From an uncultured Actinomyces sp. (GTDB taxonomy: Bacteria > Actinomycetota > Actinomycetes > Actinomycetales > Actinomycetaceae): DNA of 64,000 nucleotides. The stretch spans positions 62,001 to 126,000 of the forward strand of contig CALLSD010000048.1 of assembly GCA_938014245.1 (NCBI GenBank), written 5' to 3'. The notes under the pieces are model-generated. The model saw only the letters and a program-made list of their open reading frames with translations, was not told where the DNA came from and made no database searches. This document shows, one piece after another, positions 41,643 through 50,352 of this stretch (positions are counted from its first letter, which is position 1; every line of letters starts with the position of its first letter). The translations under genes and the position numbers were made by a program.

Positions 41643-42245
41643 TTAAACGTCGCTTTCTTCGGCTCCGATCCATTCAAACCACCCTTGGTGAAGGACAAGC
41701 CAAGCCATGAGTGCATAGCCGGACTGTCCAGGCATCGAAGCGCCGCGAGTAGAACGAACAGCAGAAGAAGCCATATCCTCAAACCACTGATCGTGTGCAA
41801 CAAGGGGAGTGAAAGTATCGACAAAGGGAATATCCCTGCGCTCGCACACCTGCTGGCACGACAAGGAAACTTCCTTCACCGCGCTGGATTGGACTCCCGC
41901 AAGAGGAGGCGGGCCAACAACCATCGAGGGAATACCGAGCGTCGAAGCTCGGTCGGTGATGTTTGCAAGATTTAGTCGAGAGCGCGGCGTTGAAATACCC
42001 GCGGGAATATCTGCACAACCAACGGCAATAATGAGCGCGCAGGGTTCATCGGGCGCAAGACGATAGCTCACTTCGTTTTCCCACCGAGAGGCGAGCTGCG
42101 TTGTCGTTTCCCCGGGAACAGCCAAGGTCATGACGGTCGGAGGGGAAGGGAAGTGCGAGCGCGCCAAAACGCGCCCGACCCAGCCCAGGCCTCGGGGATC
42201 ACCCATTGGGGTAATCAGCTCATCGCCAATCACACAAATACGCAT
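41643..42245 (-). CDS. SGNH/GDSL-fold protein lacking catalytic Ser and His
   Basis: The 200-residue protein has the SGNH hydrolase outline: block I RICVIGDELIT, block II around AVPGETTTQL, block III IIAVGCADI and a block V-like PGQSGYALMAWLVL. In block I the catalytic Ser of GDS is Glu (GDEL), and before block V the usual HPN/HPG reads MPG, so the catalytic His is also absent. Block III has Cys where Asn is normal. It is therefore likely non-hydrolytic or uses another chemistry. It follows kgd by 15 bp and probably shares its transcript. GDEL-type members exist in other actinobacteria as far as I recall. Confidence 0.75.
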   Translation of the reverse strand: MRICVIGDELITPMGDPRGLGWVGRVLARSHFPSPPTVMTLAVPGETTTQLASRWENEVSYRLAPDEPCALIIAVGCADIPAGISTPRSRLNLANITDRASTLGIPSMVVGPPPLAGVQSSAVKEVSLSCQQVCERRDIPFVDTFTPLVAHDQWFEDMASSAVRSTRGASMPGQSGYALMAWLVLHQGWFEWIGAEESDV

Positions 42246-42260
42246 CTGCGTGCCCCCTTC

Positions 42261-45200
42261 TTAGGAAAAAGCTCGGCGCACGATATCCGCAGCCTGCTCA
42301 CGGTGCAAGCTTGCGCGTCCAGCAGCGGTCGTTGCGCTCTCCGGACGGGACACAAGCGCCGGAGCGATTCCCAGCTCGGGGAACAAGTTCAGCGCAAAGT
42401 AGGGCCAAGCTCCCTGGTTCTTCGGCTCGTCCTGAACCCAGACCACTTGGGCGTTCGGGTACGTGGCAAGAGCTGTGCGAAGCTCATCGACGGGGAGGGG
42501 ATAGAGCTGCTCGACGCGAATAATCGCCGTATTCCACGCGCCTCGCTCTGCGCGTTCGTGGATGAGGTCGTAGTAGACGCGGCCAGAACACACGAGAACC
42601 TTTGTCACCTCGTGGGTATTCACCCGAGAATCAACTTCGGAGTAGACGGGAGTGAAAGATCCCGAAGTGAATTCTTCGATGGAAGAAGACGCGGCGGGAA
42701 GACGCAGGAGCTGCTTGGGGGTAAAAGCAATCAGAGGCTTACGAGGCCGCTTGTAGGCCTGGGTGCGCAGCATATGGAAGTGGTTCGCCGGGGTTGAGGG
42801 CTGAACAATCCACATATTGTCTTCCGCTGCTAGCTGGAGGAAACGCTCAATCCTGGCCGACGAATGGTCAGGGCCTTGGCCTTCCTGCCCGTGCGGCAAG
42901 AGCATAACCAAGGAAGAGCGCTGACCCCACTTCGTTTCTGCCGAAGAGACGAACTCGTCAATGATTGTTTGGGCGCCGATCGCAAAGTCACCGAATTGTG
43001 CTTCCCACAGGACCAAGGCTTCGGGGCGCTCGATGGAATACCCGTATTCGTAGGCAAGAACCGCATACTCCGACAGAGGCGAGTCGAAGACATCGAAGTG
43101 GGCCTGATCGGGAGTGAGGAAGTGCAAAGGAGTGAACTCGCGTCCGTCATTGTGGTCGTGAAGGACCGCGTGACGTTGAACGAAGGTTGCGCGACGTGCA
43201 TCTTCACCGGACAAGCGAATCGGCGTGCCCTCCATGAGTAGAGAGCCAAAAGCTAAGAGCTCTGCGAAACCCCAGTCGATCGAATCGTGGCCGGAAGCCA
43301 TCTCATAACGCTTGTGGCACAGCTTTTCGATCTTCGGATGGACTGCGAAATCCGGTGGGAAGTTCACATAAGCTTCGCCGATACGGCTCAGCGTTTCAGC
43401 GCTGACAGCGGAAGTCCAGCCGATCATCATTCCCGCACCGGGTAGCTGGCTTTCAGGAACCTGCCACTGATCGTCTTCATCCTCGCCGCGCTTTTGCGGA
43501 GACCAGCCGTGCTCGCGGGTGTGATCCAAAATCTCGCTGAGTTCGGCCTCGTAAGCACGGATGGACTCGCGTGCGTCTTCTTCGGTCAGCTGGCCACGTC
43601 CCACGAGGTTACGGATATAAACCTCACGGGTAGAAGGCAACTTCGAGATGAGCGAGTACATGACCGGCTGGGTCATCGAAGGATCATCGCCCTCGTTGTG
43701 ACCACGCCTGCGGTAACACACCAAATCGATGAGGACATCCTTGTGGAAAGCCTCGCGATAAGCTAATGCCAAAGCACCCACGCGTACGACCGCTTCGGGG
43801 TCGTCGGCGTTGACGTGGAAGATTGGGATCTGCAGGCCCTTTGCCAGGTCCGTCGGATAGCGCGAAGAACGACCCGAAGCTGGTCCCGTCGTGAAACCGA
43901 TCTGATTATTCACGATGATGTGAATAGTTCCGCCGGTCTTGTATCCGGTCAACTGGGACATATTGAGGGTTTCTTGAACAACGCCTTGTCCGATGAAAGC
44001 CGCGTCACCGTGGATCAACAGAGGGACAATGGGCAGATCGGGATCGCCCAAAACGTCCTGCTTCGCGCGCACGATTCCTTCGAGCACCCCATCAGCAGCT
44101 TCAAGGTGAGAGGGGTTAGCTGCCAAGGACACCTTGGTCGCAACTCCGGGCTCCGCTGAATACACTCCCTCAGTTCCCAAGTGGTATTTGACATCTCCCG
44201 CGCCCTGAACGGTCCGCGGATCCTGGTTTCCTTCAAATTCGGAGAAGATCTGGGCATAGCTCTTGCCCGCAAGATTCGCCAAGACATTGAGGCGCCCACG
44301 GTGAGCCATGGCGATCGCCACCTCGTGGATTCCGCGACGTGCCGACTGGCTCAAGATCTCATCGAGAAGAGGAATCAAAGATTCGCCGCCTTCAAGAGAG
44401 AATCGCTTTTGCCCCAGATACTTGGTCTGCAAGAACTCTTCGAATGCTTCGGCGTGAATTAGGGTCGAGAGAATGCGGCGTTGCTCCTGGGAAGAAGGAG
44501 CTTTGAAAGGTCCCTCAATGCGTTCTTGCACCCAGTGGCGCTGCTGCGGATCTTGGATATGCATGTATTCGATACCAATGGATCGAATGTAGGTATCGTG
44601 CAAGCGCGACAAAAGATCGCGAAGAAGCATCTGCTCCGTTCCGCCAAAACCTCCGGTCGGGAAAGAACGGTCCAGATCCCACACGGTTAAGCCGTAACTG
44701 GTCAGGTCTAGATCGGGGTGGCGGCGTACGCGGTACGCCAGGGGATCGGTATCGGCCGCGAGGTGACCACGTGAGCGGTAGGCGTGGATGAGCTCAGCGA
44801 TACGCGCAGGCTTGCCCTTCTCGCGTTCCAAGTCGTACTCGAAGTCTGCTTCCCACACGTAGGGCTGGATAGGAATATGCAGAGCCGTAAAGACGCGTTC
44901 GTAGAAACCATCGCGACCCGAAAGTTTAGTGTCCACGAGGCGGAGGAATTCACCGGAAGCAGCACCTTGAATGACGCGGTGATCATAAGTTGACGAGACG
45001 AACATCGTCTTGCCAATTCCCATGAGAGCAAGTTTGCGCGGGGAGACTCCCGCGAACTCGGCTGGATAATCCATTGCTCCCACACCGATAATCAGCCCCT
45101 GGCCGCTCATCAAACGCGGAACCGAAGTTGTGGTGCCGATGGTGCCCGGATTCGTCAAGGTGACAGTGGCACCCTGATAATCCTCAGCCGTAAGTTCGCC

Positions 45201-46004
45201 CTTCTTTGCTCGAGCGATGATGTCCTGATAGGCGTCAACAAATTGCGTGAAGGTCAAGGTATCGGCATCGTGGATCACCGGAACAACCAGACGACGTTCG
45301 CCGCCGTGTTGGATATCGATCGCCAAGCCAAAGCCCACGTGTGCCAGTTCTTCAACTGCGGCTTTACCGTCTTGAAGGATGTAGCGGACATTCAACTGTG
45401 GCATTTCGGAGAGCGCTTCGACGATGGCGTATCCAATGAGGTGTGTGAAGGAGACCTTGCCGCCAACAGTGCGCTGCAGGTGAGAGTTCACAACCGCGCG
45501 GTTCTCAATCAGGATCTTTGCGGCAATCTGGCGCTGAGAAGTCGCAGTCGGGACGCTCAGTGATTCGTCCATATTGCGTGCGGTTGCGCGTGCGATTCCT
45601 TTCAAGACGCGGATATCGTCTTCAGTTTCCGTGCTCATTGAACGCGAGGCTGGCGTCTGCGAAGCGCGGTGGCGACGCGCATAGGGCGACGAGGCCTCGC
45701 TTGCCTGCGCGGGGGGAGCAGGAGGAAGGTCGGAGCGAGTCACGAGCACTTCGGGCTGCTCGGTTGCGGGGTTGTCCGCCTGGGCGGCAAGGGCTGCCTC
45801 GGCGCTGACAACTGCGGTTGGTTGCGTCGGCAGCGGGGCCTGCGGACGATGGAGCTGGGCGGGGACGGTATCTCCCTCAAAATAGGCGCGCCACGAGGCA
45901 TCGACGCTGTGGGGATCGGCCAACCACTGCTGGCGCATTTGTTGAACCCATTCTGGTGAACGTGGGGATTCCACCACAGCTGTACCATCCTTTTTTCTGA
46001 ACAC
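42261..46004 (-). CDS. kgd: Multifunctional 2-oxoglutarate metabolism enzyme Kgd (E2o-E1o fusion)
   Basis: The 1247-residue protein is the actinobacterial fusion of a succinyltransferase catalytic domain and a thiamine-dependent 2-oxoglutarate dehydrogenase/decarboxylase. It has an N-terminal EWVQQMRQQWLADPHSVDASWRAYF segment, a linker (about 45-130), the E2o domain (about 130-370; active-site TYDHRVIQGAASGEFL), then E1o with AMAHRGRLNVLANL, GDAAFIGQGVVQETLNMSQL, IVNNQIGFTT and a C-terminal EEPKNQGAW-like DEPKNQGAW motif. It links 2-oxoglutarate to succinyl-CoA or succinic semialdehyde. GTG 46004 is the first start; GTG 45974 is an alternative with AAGGA 10 nt upstream. Confidence 0.95.
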   Translation of the reverse strand: MFRKKDGTAVVESPRSPEWVQQMRQQWLADPHSVDASWRAYFEGDTVPAQLHRPQAPLPTQPTAVVSAEAALAAQADNPATEQPEVLVTRSDLPPAPPAQASEASSPYARRHRASQTPASRSMSTETEDDIRVLKGIARATARNMDESLSVPTATSQRQIAAKILIENRAVVNSHLQRTVGGKVSFTHLIGYAIVEALSEMPQLNVRYILQDGKAAVEELAHVGFGLAIDIQHGGERRLVVPVIHDADTLTFTQFVDAYQDIIARAKKGELTAEDYQGATVTLTNPGTIGTTTSVPRLMSGQGLIIGVGAMDYPAEFAGVSPRKLALMGIGKTMFVSSTYDHRVIQGAASGEFLRLVDTKLSGRDGFYERVFTALHIPIQPYVWEADFEYDLEREKGKPARIAELIHAYRSRGHLAADTDPLAYRVRRHPDLDLTSYGLTVWDLDRSFPTGGFGGTEQMLLRDLLSRLHDTYIRSIGIEYMHIQDPQQRHWVQERIEGPFKAPSSQEQRRILSTLIHAEAFEEFLQTKYLGQKRFSLEGGESLIPLLDEILSQSARRGIHEVAIAMAHRGRLNVLANLAGKSYAQIFSEFEGNQDPRTVQGAGDVKYHLGTEGVYSAEPGVATKVSLAANPSHLEAADGVLEGIVRAKQDVLGDPDLPIVPLLIHGDAAFIGQGVVQETLNMSQLTGYKTGGTIHIIVNNQIGFTTGPASGRSSRYPTDLAKGLQIPIFHVNADDPEAVVRVGALALAYREAFHKDVLIDLVCYRRRGHNEGDDPSMTQPVMYSLISKLPSTREVYIRNLVGRGQLTEEDARESIRAYEAELSEILDHTREHGWSPQKRGEDEDDQWQVPESQLPGAGMMIGWTSAVSAETLSRIGEAYVNFPPDFAVHPKIEKLCHKRYEMASGHDSIDWGFAELLAFGSLLMEGTPIRLSGEDARRATFVQRHAVLHDHNDGREFTPLHFLTPDQAHFDVFDSPLSEYAVLAYEYGYSIERPEALVLWEAQFGDFAIGAQTIIDEFVSSAETKWGQRSSLVMLLPHGQEGQGPDHSSARIERFLQLAAEDNMWIVQPSTPANHFHMLRTQAYKRPRKPLIAFTPKQLLRLPAASSSIEEFTSGSFTPVYSEVDSRVNTHEVTKVLVCSGRVYYDLIHERAERGAWNTAIIRVEQLYPLPVDELRTALATYPNAQVVWVQDEPKNQGAWPYFALNLFPELGIAPALVSRPESATTAAGRASLHREQAADIVRRAFS

Positions 46005-46185
46005 TGCTATGTGACTTTAGACAACAGTTTAGGCCCTAGGGCTGCGAATGCCTCACCTGCAACGGGCCTTTCTCACACTTCGAAGAACTCCAACTACCGA
46101 TAGACTGAAGGAATCATGGAAAGTGACAGTTGTTGCTCTGATCAAAGTCTGATGCGTCAATGCCGCCTCGATGCAGGAGGTCGAC

Positions 46186-47517
46186 GTGCTTCTTGATATC
46201 GCAATGCTCCTTTTAGGAGTCATCCTTACCGCGGGAACTTTTGTCTTTGTCTCCGCAGAATTCTCTCTTGTTGCCCTTGACCAAGCCGTCGTTGAAAGCC
46301 GCGCTGCGGCCGGAGATGCACGTGCTCGCCAAGTCTCCACGGCGATTAAAAATCTGTCGACGCAGCTCTCCGGTGCACAAGTCGGAATCACGCTGACGAC
46401 GATTCTTTTGGGCTACACCACTCAGTCTGCACTCGCAGATATGCTGACTTCGGCAGGGGTGGGACTTGGTTTGTCAACAGCGGTTTCTTCCGCTGTAGGA
46501 GTTGCGGTTGCTGCGGTTTTGATCAATGTTCTCTCCATGGTTTTTGGAGAGCTTGTTCCAAAGAATCTCGCTCTTGCGCACCCCCTCAAGACTGCGGGAC
46601 GGATCGTCCCCTTCAATTCCTTGTTCACCGTTGTCTTCAAACCGGTGATTACGCTCCTCAACGCCTCGGCCAACGGCATCTTGCGCCTGATGGGGGTTGA
46701 GCCTCAAGAAGAGCTCTCTTCCGCGCGCTCCGCCTCGGAGCTTGCCGCGATGGTTCGTCACTCCGCCCAAGAGGGGACTTTGGATACCTCGACGGCGTCG
46801 CTATTTACGAACTCGATCCGAATTAGCGAATTGAATGCGGCGGACGTGATGACTGACCGCGGCCTTCTCCATACGATTCCTGAAGACGCAGTGGCTTCCG
46901 ATGTTGTCCGTGCGGCCCACGAAACCGGGCATTCGCGTTTTCCGGTGATCGGAGAAGACCGAGATGACATCATCGGTTTCGTTTCTTTGCGTCGAGCAGT
47001 CGCTGTTCCTTTCGAAAAACGTGATGAAGTTCCCGTCATTTCGTCTTCTTTGCTTGCCGAGGCCCCGCGCGTGCCTGAAACCCTTGACCTGGGCACGCTG
47101 CTTGTGCAGTTGCGCGAAGAAGGTCTCCAGATGGCGGTCGTCGTCGATGAATATGGTGGAGTGTCGGGAATCGTCACCCTTGAAGATGTCGTTGAAGAGA
47201 TCGTTGGCGATGTCGCGGATGAGCATGATCAGCGTCGCCTGGGTATTCGTCAGCGTCCCGACGGAAGCCTTTTGGTCCCGGGGCGATTGCGCATCGATGA
47301 ACTCGCGCAGCGAACGAAAGTTTTCCTCCCTGATGATGGCCCCTATGACACGCTTGCAGGCCTGATCATGACTGAGCTTGGAACGATTCCACAGGTGGGG
47401 GACCGCTGCGAAGTTGCGGGCGCCAGCTTAGAGGTCATTCAGATGATGGGGCGACGGGTCATGCAGGTGAGCATCATTCCTCCCGCGCGTGAAAGCGAAG
47501 GGGAGGTGCTCTTGTGA
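46186..47517 (+). CDS. CNNM/CorC-type transporter (hemolysin family)
   Basis: The 443-residue protein has the CNNM membrane domain (about 1-200; AEFSLVALDQAVVESRAAAGDARA, GAQVGITLTTILLGY, VFGELVPKNLALAHP). A CBS pair follows (about 215-340; VMTDRGLLHTIP, YGGVSGIVTLEDVVEEIVGDVADEHD), then the C-terminal CorC_HlyC domain (about 350-430). Such proteins are Mg2+ transport or efflux proteins. GTG 46186 is chosen since AGGAGG lies at 46175-46180; ATG 46171 overlaps that site. Its stop overlaps the start of a second, shorter paralogue by four bases. Confidence 0.9.
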   Translation: MLLDIAMLLLGVILTAGTFVFVSAEFSLVALDQAVVESRAAAGDARARQVSTAIKNLSTQLSGAQVGITLTTILLGYTTQSALADMLTSAGVGLGLSTAVSSAVGVAVAAVLINVLSMVFGELVPKNLALAHPLKTAGRIVPFNSLFTVVFKPVITLLNASANGILRLMGVEPQEELSSARSASELAAMVRHSAQEGTLDTSTASLFTNSIRISELNAADVMTDRGLLHTIPEDAVASDVVRAAHETGHSRFPVIGEDRDDIIGFVSLRRAVAVPFEKRDEVPVISSSLLAEAPRVPETLDLGTLLVQLREEGLQMAVVVDEYGGVSGIVTLEDVVEEIVGDVADEHDQRRLGIRQRPDGSLLVPGRLRIDELAQRTKVFLPDDGPYDTLAGLIMTELGTIPQVGDRCEVAGASLEVIQMMGRRVMQVSIIPPARESEGEVLL

Positions 47518-48575
47518 ACGCCACTTTCGCCGTGATCGTGACCCTCATTCTCCTTGCGCTCAATGCGTTCTTTGTCGCGGGTGAGTTTGCGACAACTTCA
47601 TCTCGTCGTTCGCAGATCGAACCCCTCGTTGAAGAAGGAGTTCGTGGTTCGAAGTATGCGCTTTTCGCACTCGAACATGTCTCTTTGATGTTGGCGATCT
47701 GTCAGTTGGGCGTGACGGTAGCGTCCACCTCCCTTGGCGTGGTCGCAGAACCCGCTTTTGCCTCGTTAATCGAAGGACCAATGCAGCAGTGGGGACTGCC
47801 GCACTCGTGGGTACACGTCGTCGGATTTACCTTCTCCCTGGCGCTGGTCCTCTTCTTGCACGTTGTCTTCGGTGAGATGGTGCCAAAGAACCTTTCAATC
47901 GCGAACCCGCAGCGCCTACTCCTTGTTCTGGCCCCAATTTTGGTCAGCATTGGACACGTCATCAGCCCCGTGATTCACGGTATGGATCACTTGGCGAATT
48001 GGTTCTTGCGCATAGCCGGAGTTGAACCAAAATCCGAAATCTCGGCAACTTTTACCGTCGAAGAGATGGCAACAATCGTTGAACACTCCCAGCAGGAGGG
48101 AATGATCGACGATGATCTGGGTCTGCTCTCAGGAACTCTTGAGTTCTCGACGGAGAACGCCTCCGATGTCATGGTTCCCTTGGAAGATCTCATTATTTTG
48201 GATGAGTCCACTACTCCGGATCAGGTTGAAAAAGAAGTTGCCCGCACTGGGTTTTCGCGTTTCCCCGTTGCGGACGCTCAGGGAGTGCTCAAGGGCTATA
48301 TTCACCTTAAAGATGTCCTTTATGCCGATGAAACAGAGCGTTTTGAACCCATCACCTCGTGGCGTATCCGCAAAATGGAGGCGGTGCCGATGGACGCAGA
48401 AGTTGAAGACGCTCTTCGACATATGCAACGCGCCGGTGCTCACCTCGCTGAAGTCATGGGAGCAGACGGGAGCGTTACCGGAGTCCTCTTCCTTGAAGAT
48501 ATCCTTGAACGACTAGTTGGTGAGGTCCGCGACGCCCTCCAGAAGGACACTCTTCCTGGAAATTATCGTTCCTGA
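47514..48575 (+). CDS. CNNM/CorC-type transporter, second paralogue
   Basis: The 353-residue protein has the same membrane domain (AEP-like GEFATTSSRRSQIEPLVEEGVRGSKYA, ICQLGVTVASTSLGVVAEPAF, VFGEMVPKNLSIANP) and a CBS pair (VMVPLEDLIILDE, VLFLEDILERLVGEVRD), but no C-terminal CorC_HlyC domain. The pair of overlapping unequal paralogues is common in actinobacteria, and a heteromeric transporter is plausible. GTG 47514 follows GGGGAGG and overlaps the upstream stop (GTGA). Confidence 0.9.
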   Translation: MNATFAVIVTLILLALNAFFVAGEFATTSSRRSQIEPLVEEGVRGSKYALFALEHVSLMLAICQLGVTVASTSLGVVAEPAFASLIEGPMQQWGLPHSWVHVVGFTFSLALVLFLHVVFGEMVPKNLSIANPQRLLLVLAPILVSIGHVISPVIHGMDHLANWFLRIAGVEPKSEISATFTVEEMATIVEHSQQEGMIDDDLGLLSGTLEFSTENASDVMVPLEDLIILDESTTPDQVEKEVARTGFSRFPVADAQGVLKGYIHLKDVLYADETERFEPITSWRIRKMEAVPMDAEVEDALRHMQRAGAHLAEVMGADGSVTGVLFLEDILERLVGEVRDALQKDTLPGNYRS

Positions 48576-48636
48576 AGTGAGCACTAGGACACAAGTAACT
48601 GCGATCCAGCTTTTTATTTGGGATGATGGAAGAACT

Positions 48637-49503
48637 ATGACACCTGAAGCACCGAAGTTCCCGACGCGTCGAGAGCGTGCCCATGCGCGCGCTCATGATG
48701 CGCGCATTCACGGTGCTCCCGTATCTTCTGTCACCCAGGACACGCCCACTCAAGGATCAAAAATCGGTGCAGTTATCGTGCGTTCGGGCGTTCTTCTTGC
48801 GCTTGGTGCAATGACAATTGCAGTCCCCTTGAGTGGTTATTTGCGCCCGGATGTGTCGATTTCGATTCCCTCTCGAGAATTTGGCGTCGCTGCCGGTGCC
48901 CAGTCATGGGCAACTGATACCAACGCAGTCACGCTCTCTTCCGGTCTTAACGCTCAGGTTGATCCCGCCTCGCGTTCACGAGTCCGTTCACCTCTTGCCG
49001 CTCAGTGTTTGAGTAGTGACAGTGCTGCCGACGGAACTCGAACGCTCACCAAAGCTGACACGCTCTATTGGCCGCTTCAGCAGGGGACCTATCAGGTGAC
49101 CTCGCCTTTCTCGATGCGTATTTCTCCCGTGTCCGGAACCATGCTCATGCACGAAGGTACGGATATGGCAGCTCCCCTTGGAACCCCGATCCACGCTGTG
49201 TATCCCGGAGAGGTCACCGAAGTATCCGAGAATTCCCGTTCGGGTGCTCTCATCACCATGCGTCATACCCTTAGCGATGGAACCGTTTTCTATTCGGCTT
49301 ACCTGCATCAATACATGAAAGACATCAAGGTCAAGGTTGGTCAGCAGGTCAATGCGGGTGAACAGATCGGTGCAGTTGGCTCGAATGGATGGTCAACGGG
49401 ACCGCACCTTCACTTCGAAATCCATAACTCGAAGAACGAACCGGTTGATCCGGAAAAATGGATGGTTGAGCACAAGGCCATCTTTATCGGCAAGGAGTGC
49501 TGA
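48637..49503 (+). CDS. M23 family metallopeptidase (LytM domain), membrane-anchored
   Basis: The 288-residue protein has a basic cytoplasmic start (FPTRRERAHARAHDARIHG), one hydrophobic helix at about 49-70 and an extracytoplasmic domain. The LytM/M23 core shows MHEGTDMAAPLGTPIHAV (first zinc His and Asp), and GPHLHFEIH (catalytic and zinc His), followed by DPEKWM. It should cleave peptide cross-links in peptidoglycan or activate other hydrolases. ATG 48637 follows GGAAGA; earlier in-frame starts are in the transporter gene. A second gene begins two bases after its stop. Confidence 0.92.
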   Translation: MTPEAPKFPTRRERAHARAHDARIHGAPVSSVTQDTPTQGSKIGAVIVRSGVLLALGAMTIAVPLSGYLRPDVSISIPSREFGVAAGAQSWATDTNAVTLSSGLNAQVDPASRSRVRSPLAAQCLSSDSAADGTRTLTKADTLYWPLQQGTYQVTSPFSMRISPVSGTMLMHEGTDMAAPLGTPIHAVYPGEVTEVSENSRSGALITMRHTLSDGTVFYSAYLHQYMKDIKVKVGQQVNAGEQIGAVGSNGWSTGPHLHFEIHNSKNEPVDPEKWMVEHKAIFIGKEC

Positions 49504-49505
49504 CA

Positions 49506-50297
49506 ATGTATCGGGTTCTTGGTGAAGGCCCTCTGATTCTTGCTCATCGTGGCGGGGGAGCCGAAGCTCCTGAAAATACGCCGGAAGCTTTTCAAGCACT
49601 ACGAGACATTCAGGTTTTCCACGTCGAGACCGATGCACACCTGAGTGCGGACGGTCAGGTGGTTCTCAACCATGATCCGAAAGTGGATCGTACCTACCCA
49701 GCCAAGGGCGAGATCCGTCAGATGCCATGGTCGCAGTTGGAACAGTTACGGGGGGTAGATGGCGGTCGAATGATCCGCTTGGCAGATGCTCTAGAGAGTT
49801 TCCCCGACATGTATTTCAACGTCGATGCCAAGAGCGCTGAAGTTGCGCTTCCTTTGCTCGATGTTGTGCGTGAGCACGAGGCCTTGGGCAGGGTTCTTAT
49901 CGCTTCTTTCGATGAGTCACGCCTTCGCCTTCTTCGCTCTCGTGAACCGCGCTTGGTCACATCACTGGGGGTTGCAGCGGTGACGAGGCTTGTAGCGGCG
50001 TCCCAGCTCGCCCAGCCCGCTACCCGTTTGCGAGTTCCGGGTCCCCTTGAGGGAGTATGGACAGTGCAGGTCCCGGAGAAGATGGGTGTCATCCGCGTGG
50101 TCGATCGCCGTTTTGTTGCGACTGCACACGCCTTGGGCTGTGCCGTGCACGTGTGGACGGTCAATGAAGAGACGCAGATGCATCGTCTCCTAGACCTAGG
50201 AGTTGACGGCCTCATCACCGATCACCCGACCCTCGCTCGTCGGGTATTGGAAGATCGGGGCCAATGGGTCCCGATCGCGCCAGCGAATGCAGAGTAA
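49506..50297 (+). CDS. Glycerophosphodiester phosphodiesterase
   Basis: The 263-residue protein is a cytoplasmic GDPD: LILAHRGGGAEAPENTPEAF (active-site His-Arg), HVETDAHLSADGQVVLNHDPKVDRT (Glu/Asp metal ligands and second His), YFNVDAKS and VHVWTVNEETQMHRLLDLGVDGLITDHP at the C-terminus. It hydrolyses deacylated phospholipid head groups to glycerol-3-phosphate. ATG 49506 follows AAGGAG at 49492-49497, inside the end of the M23 gene. No signal peptide is visible. A bidirectional stem-loop ends the transcript. Confidence 0.92.
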   Translation: MYRVLGEGPLILAHRGGGAEAPENTPEAFQALRDIQVFHVETDAHLSADGQVVLNHDPKVDRTYPAKGEIRQMPWSQLEQLRGVDGGRMIRLADALESFPDMYFNVDAKSAEVALPLLDVVREHEALGRVLIASFDESRLRLLRSREPRLVTSLGVAAVTRLVAASQLAQPATRLRVPGPLEGVWTVQVPEKMGVIRVVDRRFVATAHALGCAVHVWTVNEETQMHRLLDLGVDGLITDHPTLARRVLEDRGQWVPIAPANAE

Positions 50298-50300
50298 ATA

Positions 50301-50339
50301 ATTGAGGCGTGGCTCCGAAAAGGGGGACCACGCCTCAAT
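50301..50339. terminator. Stem-loop between the GDPD gene and the antiporter gene
   Basis: A perfect 12-bp stem (50301-50312 with 50328-50339) with a 15-nt loop lies 4 nt after the GDPD stop. On the minus strand it is followed by TATTTA. Convergent genes make a shared terminator likely. Confidence 0.75.
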
Positions 50340-50352
50340 GTCAACGGCTTCT

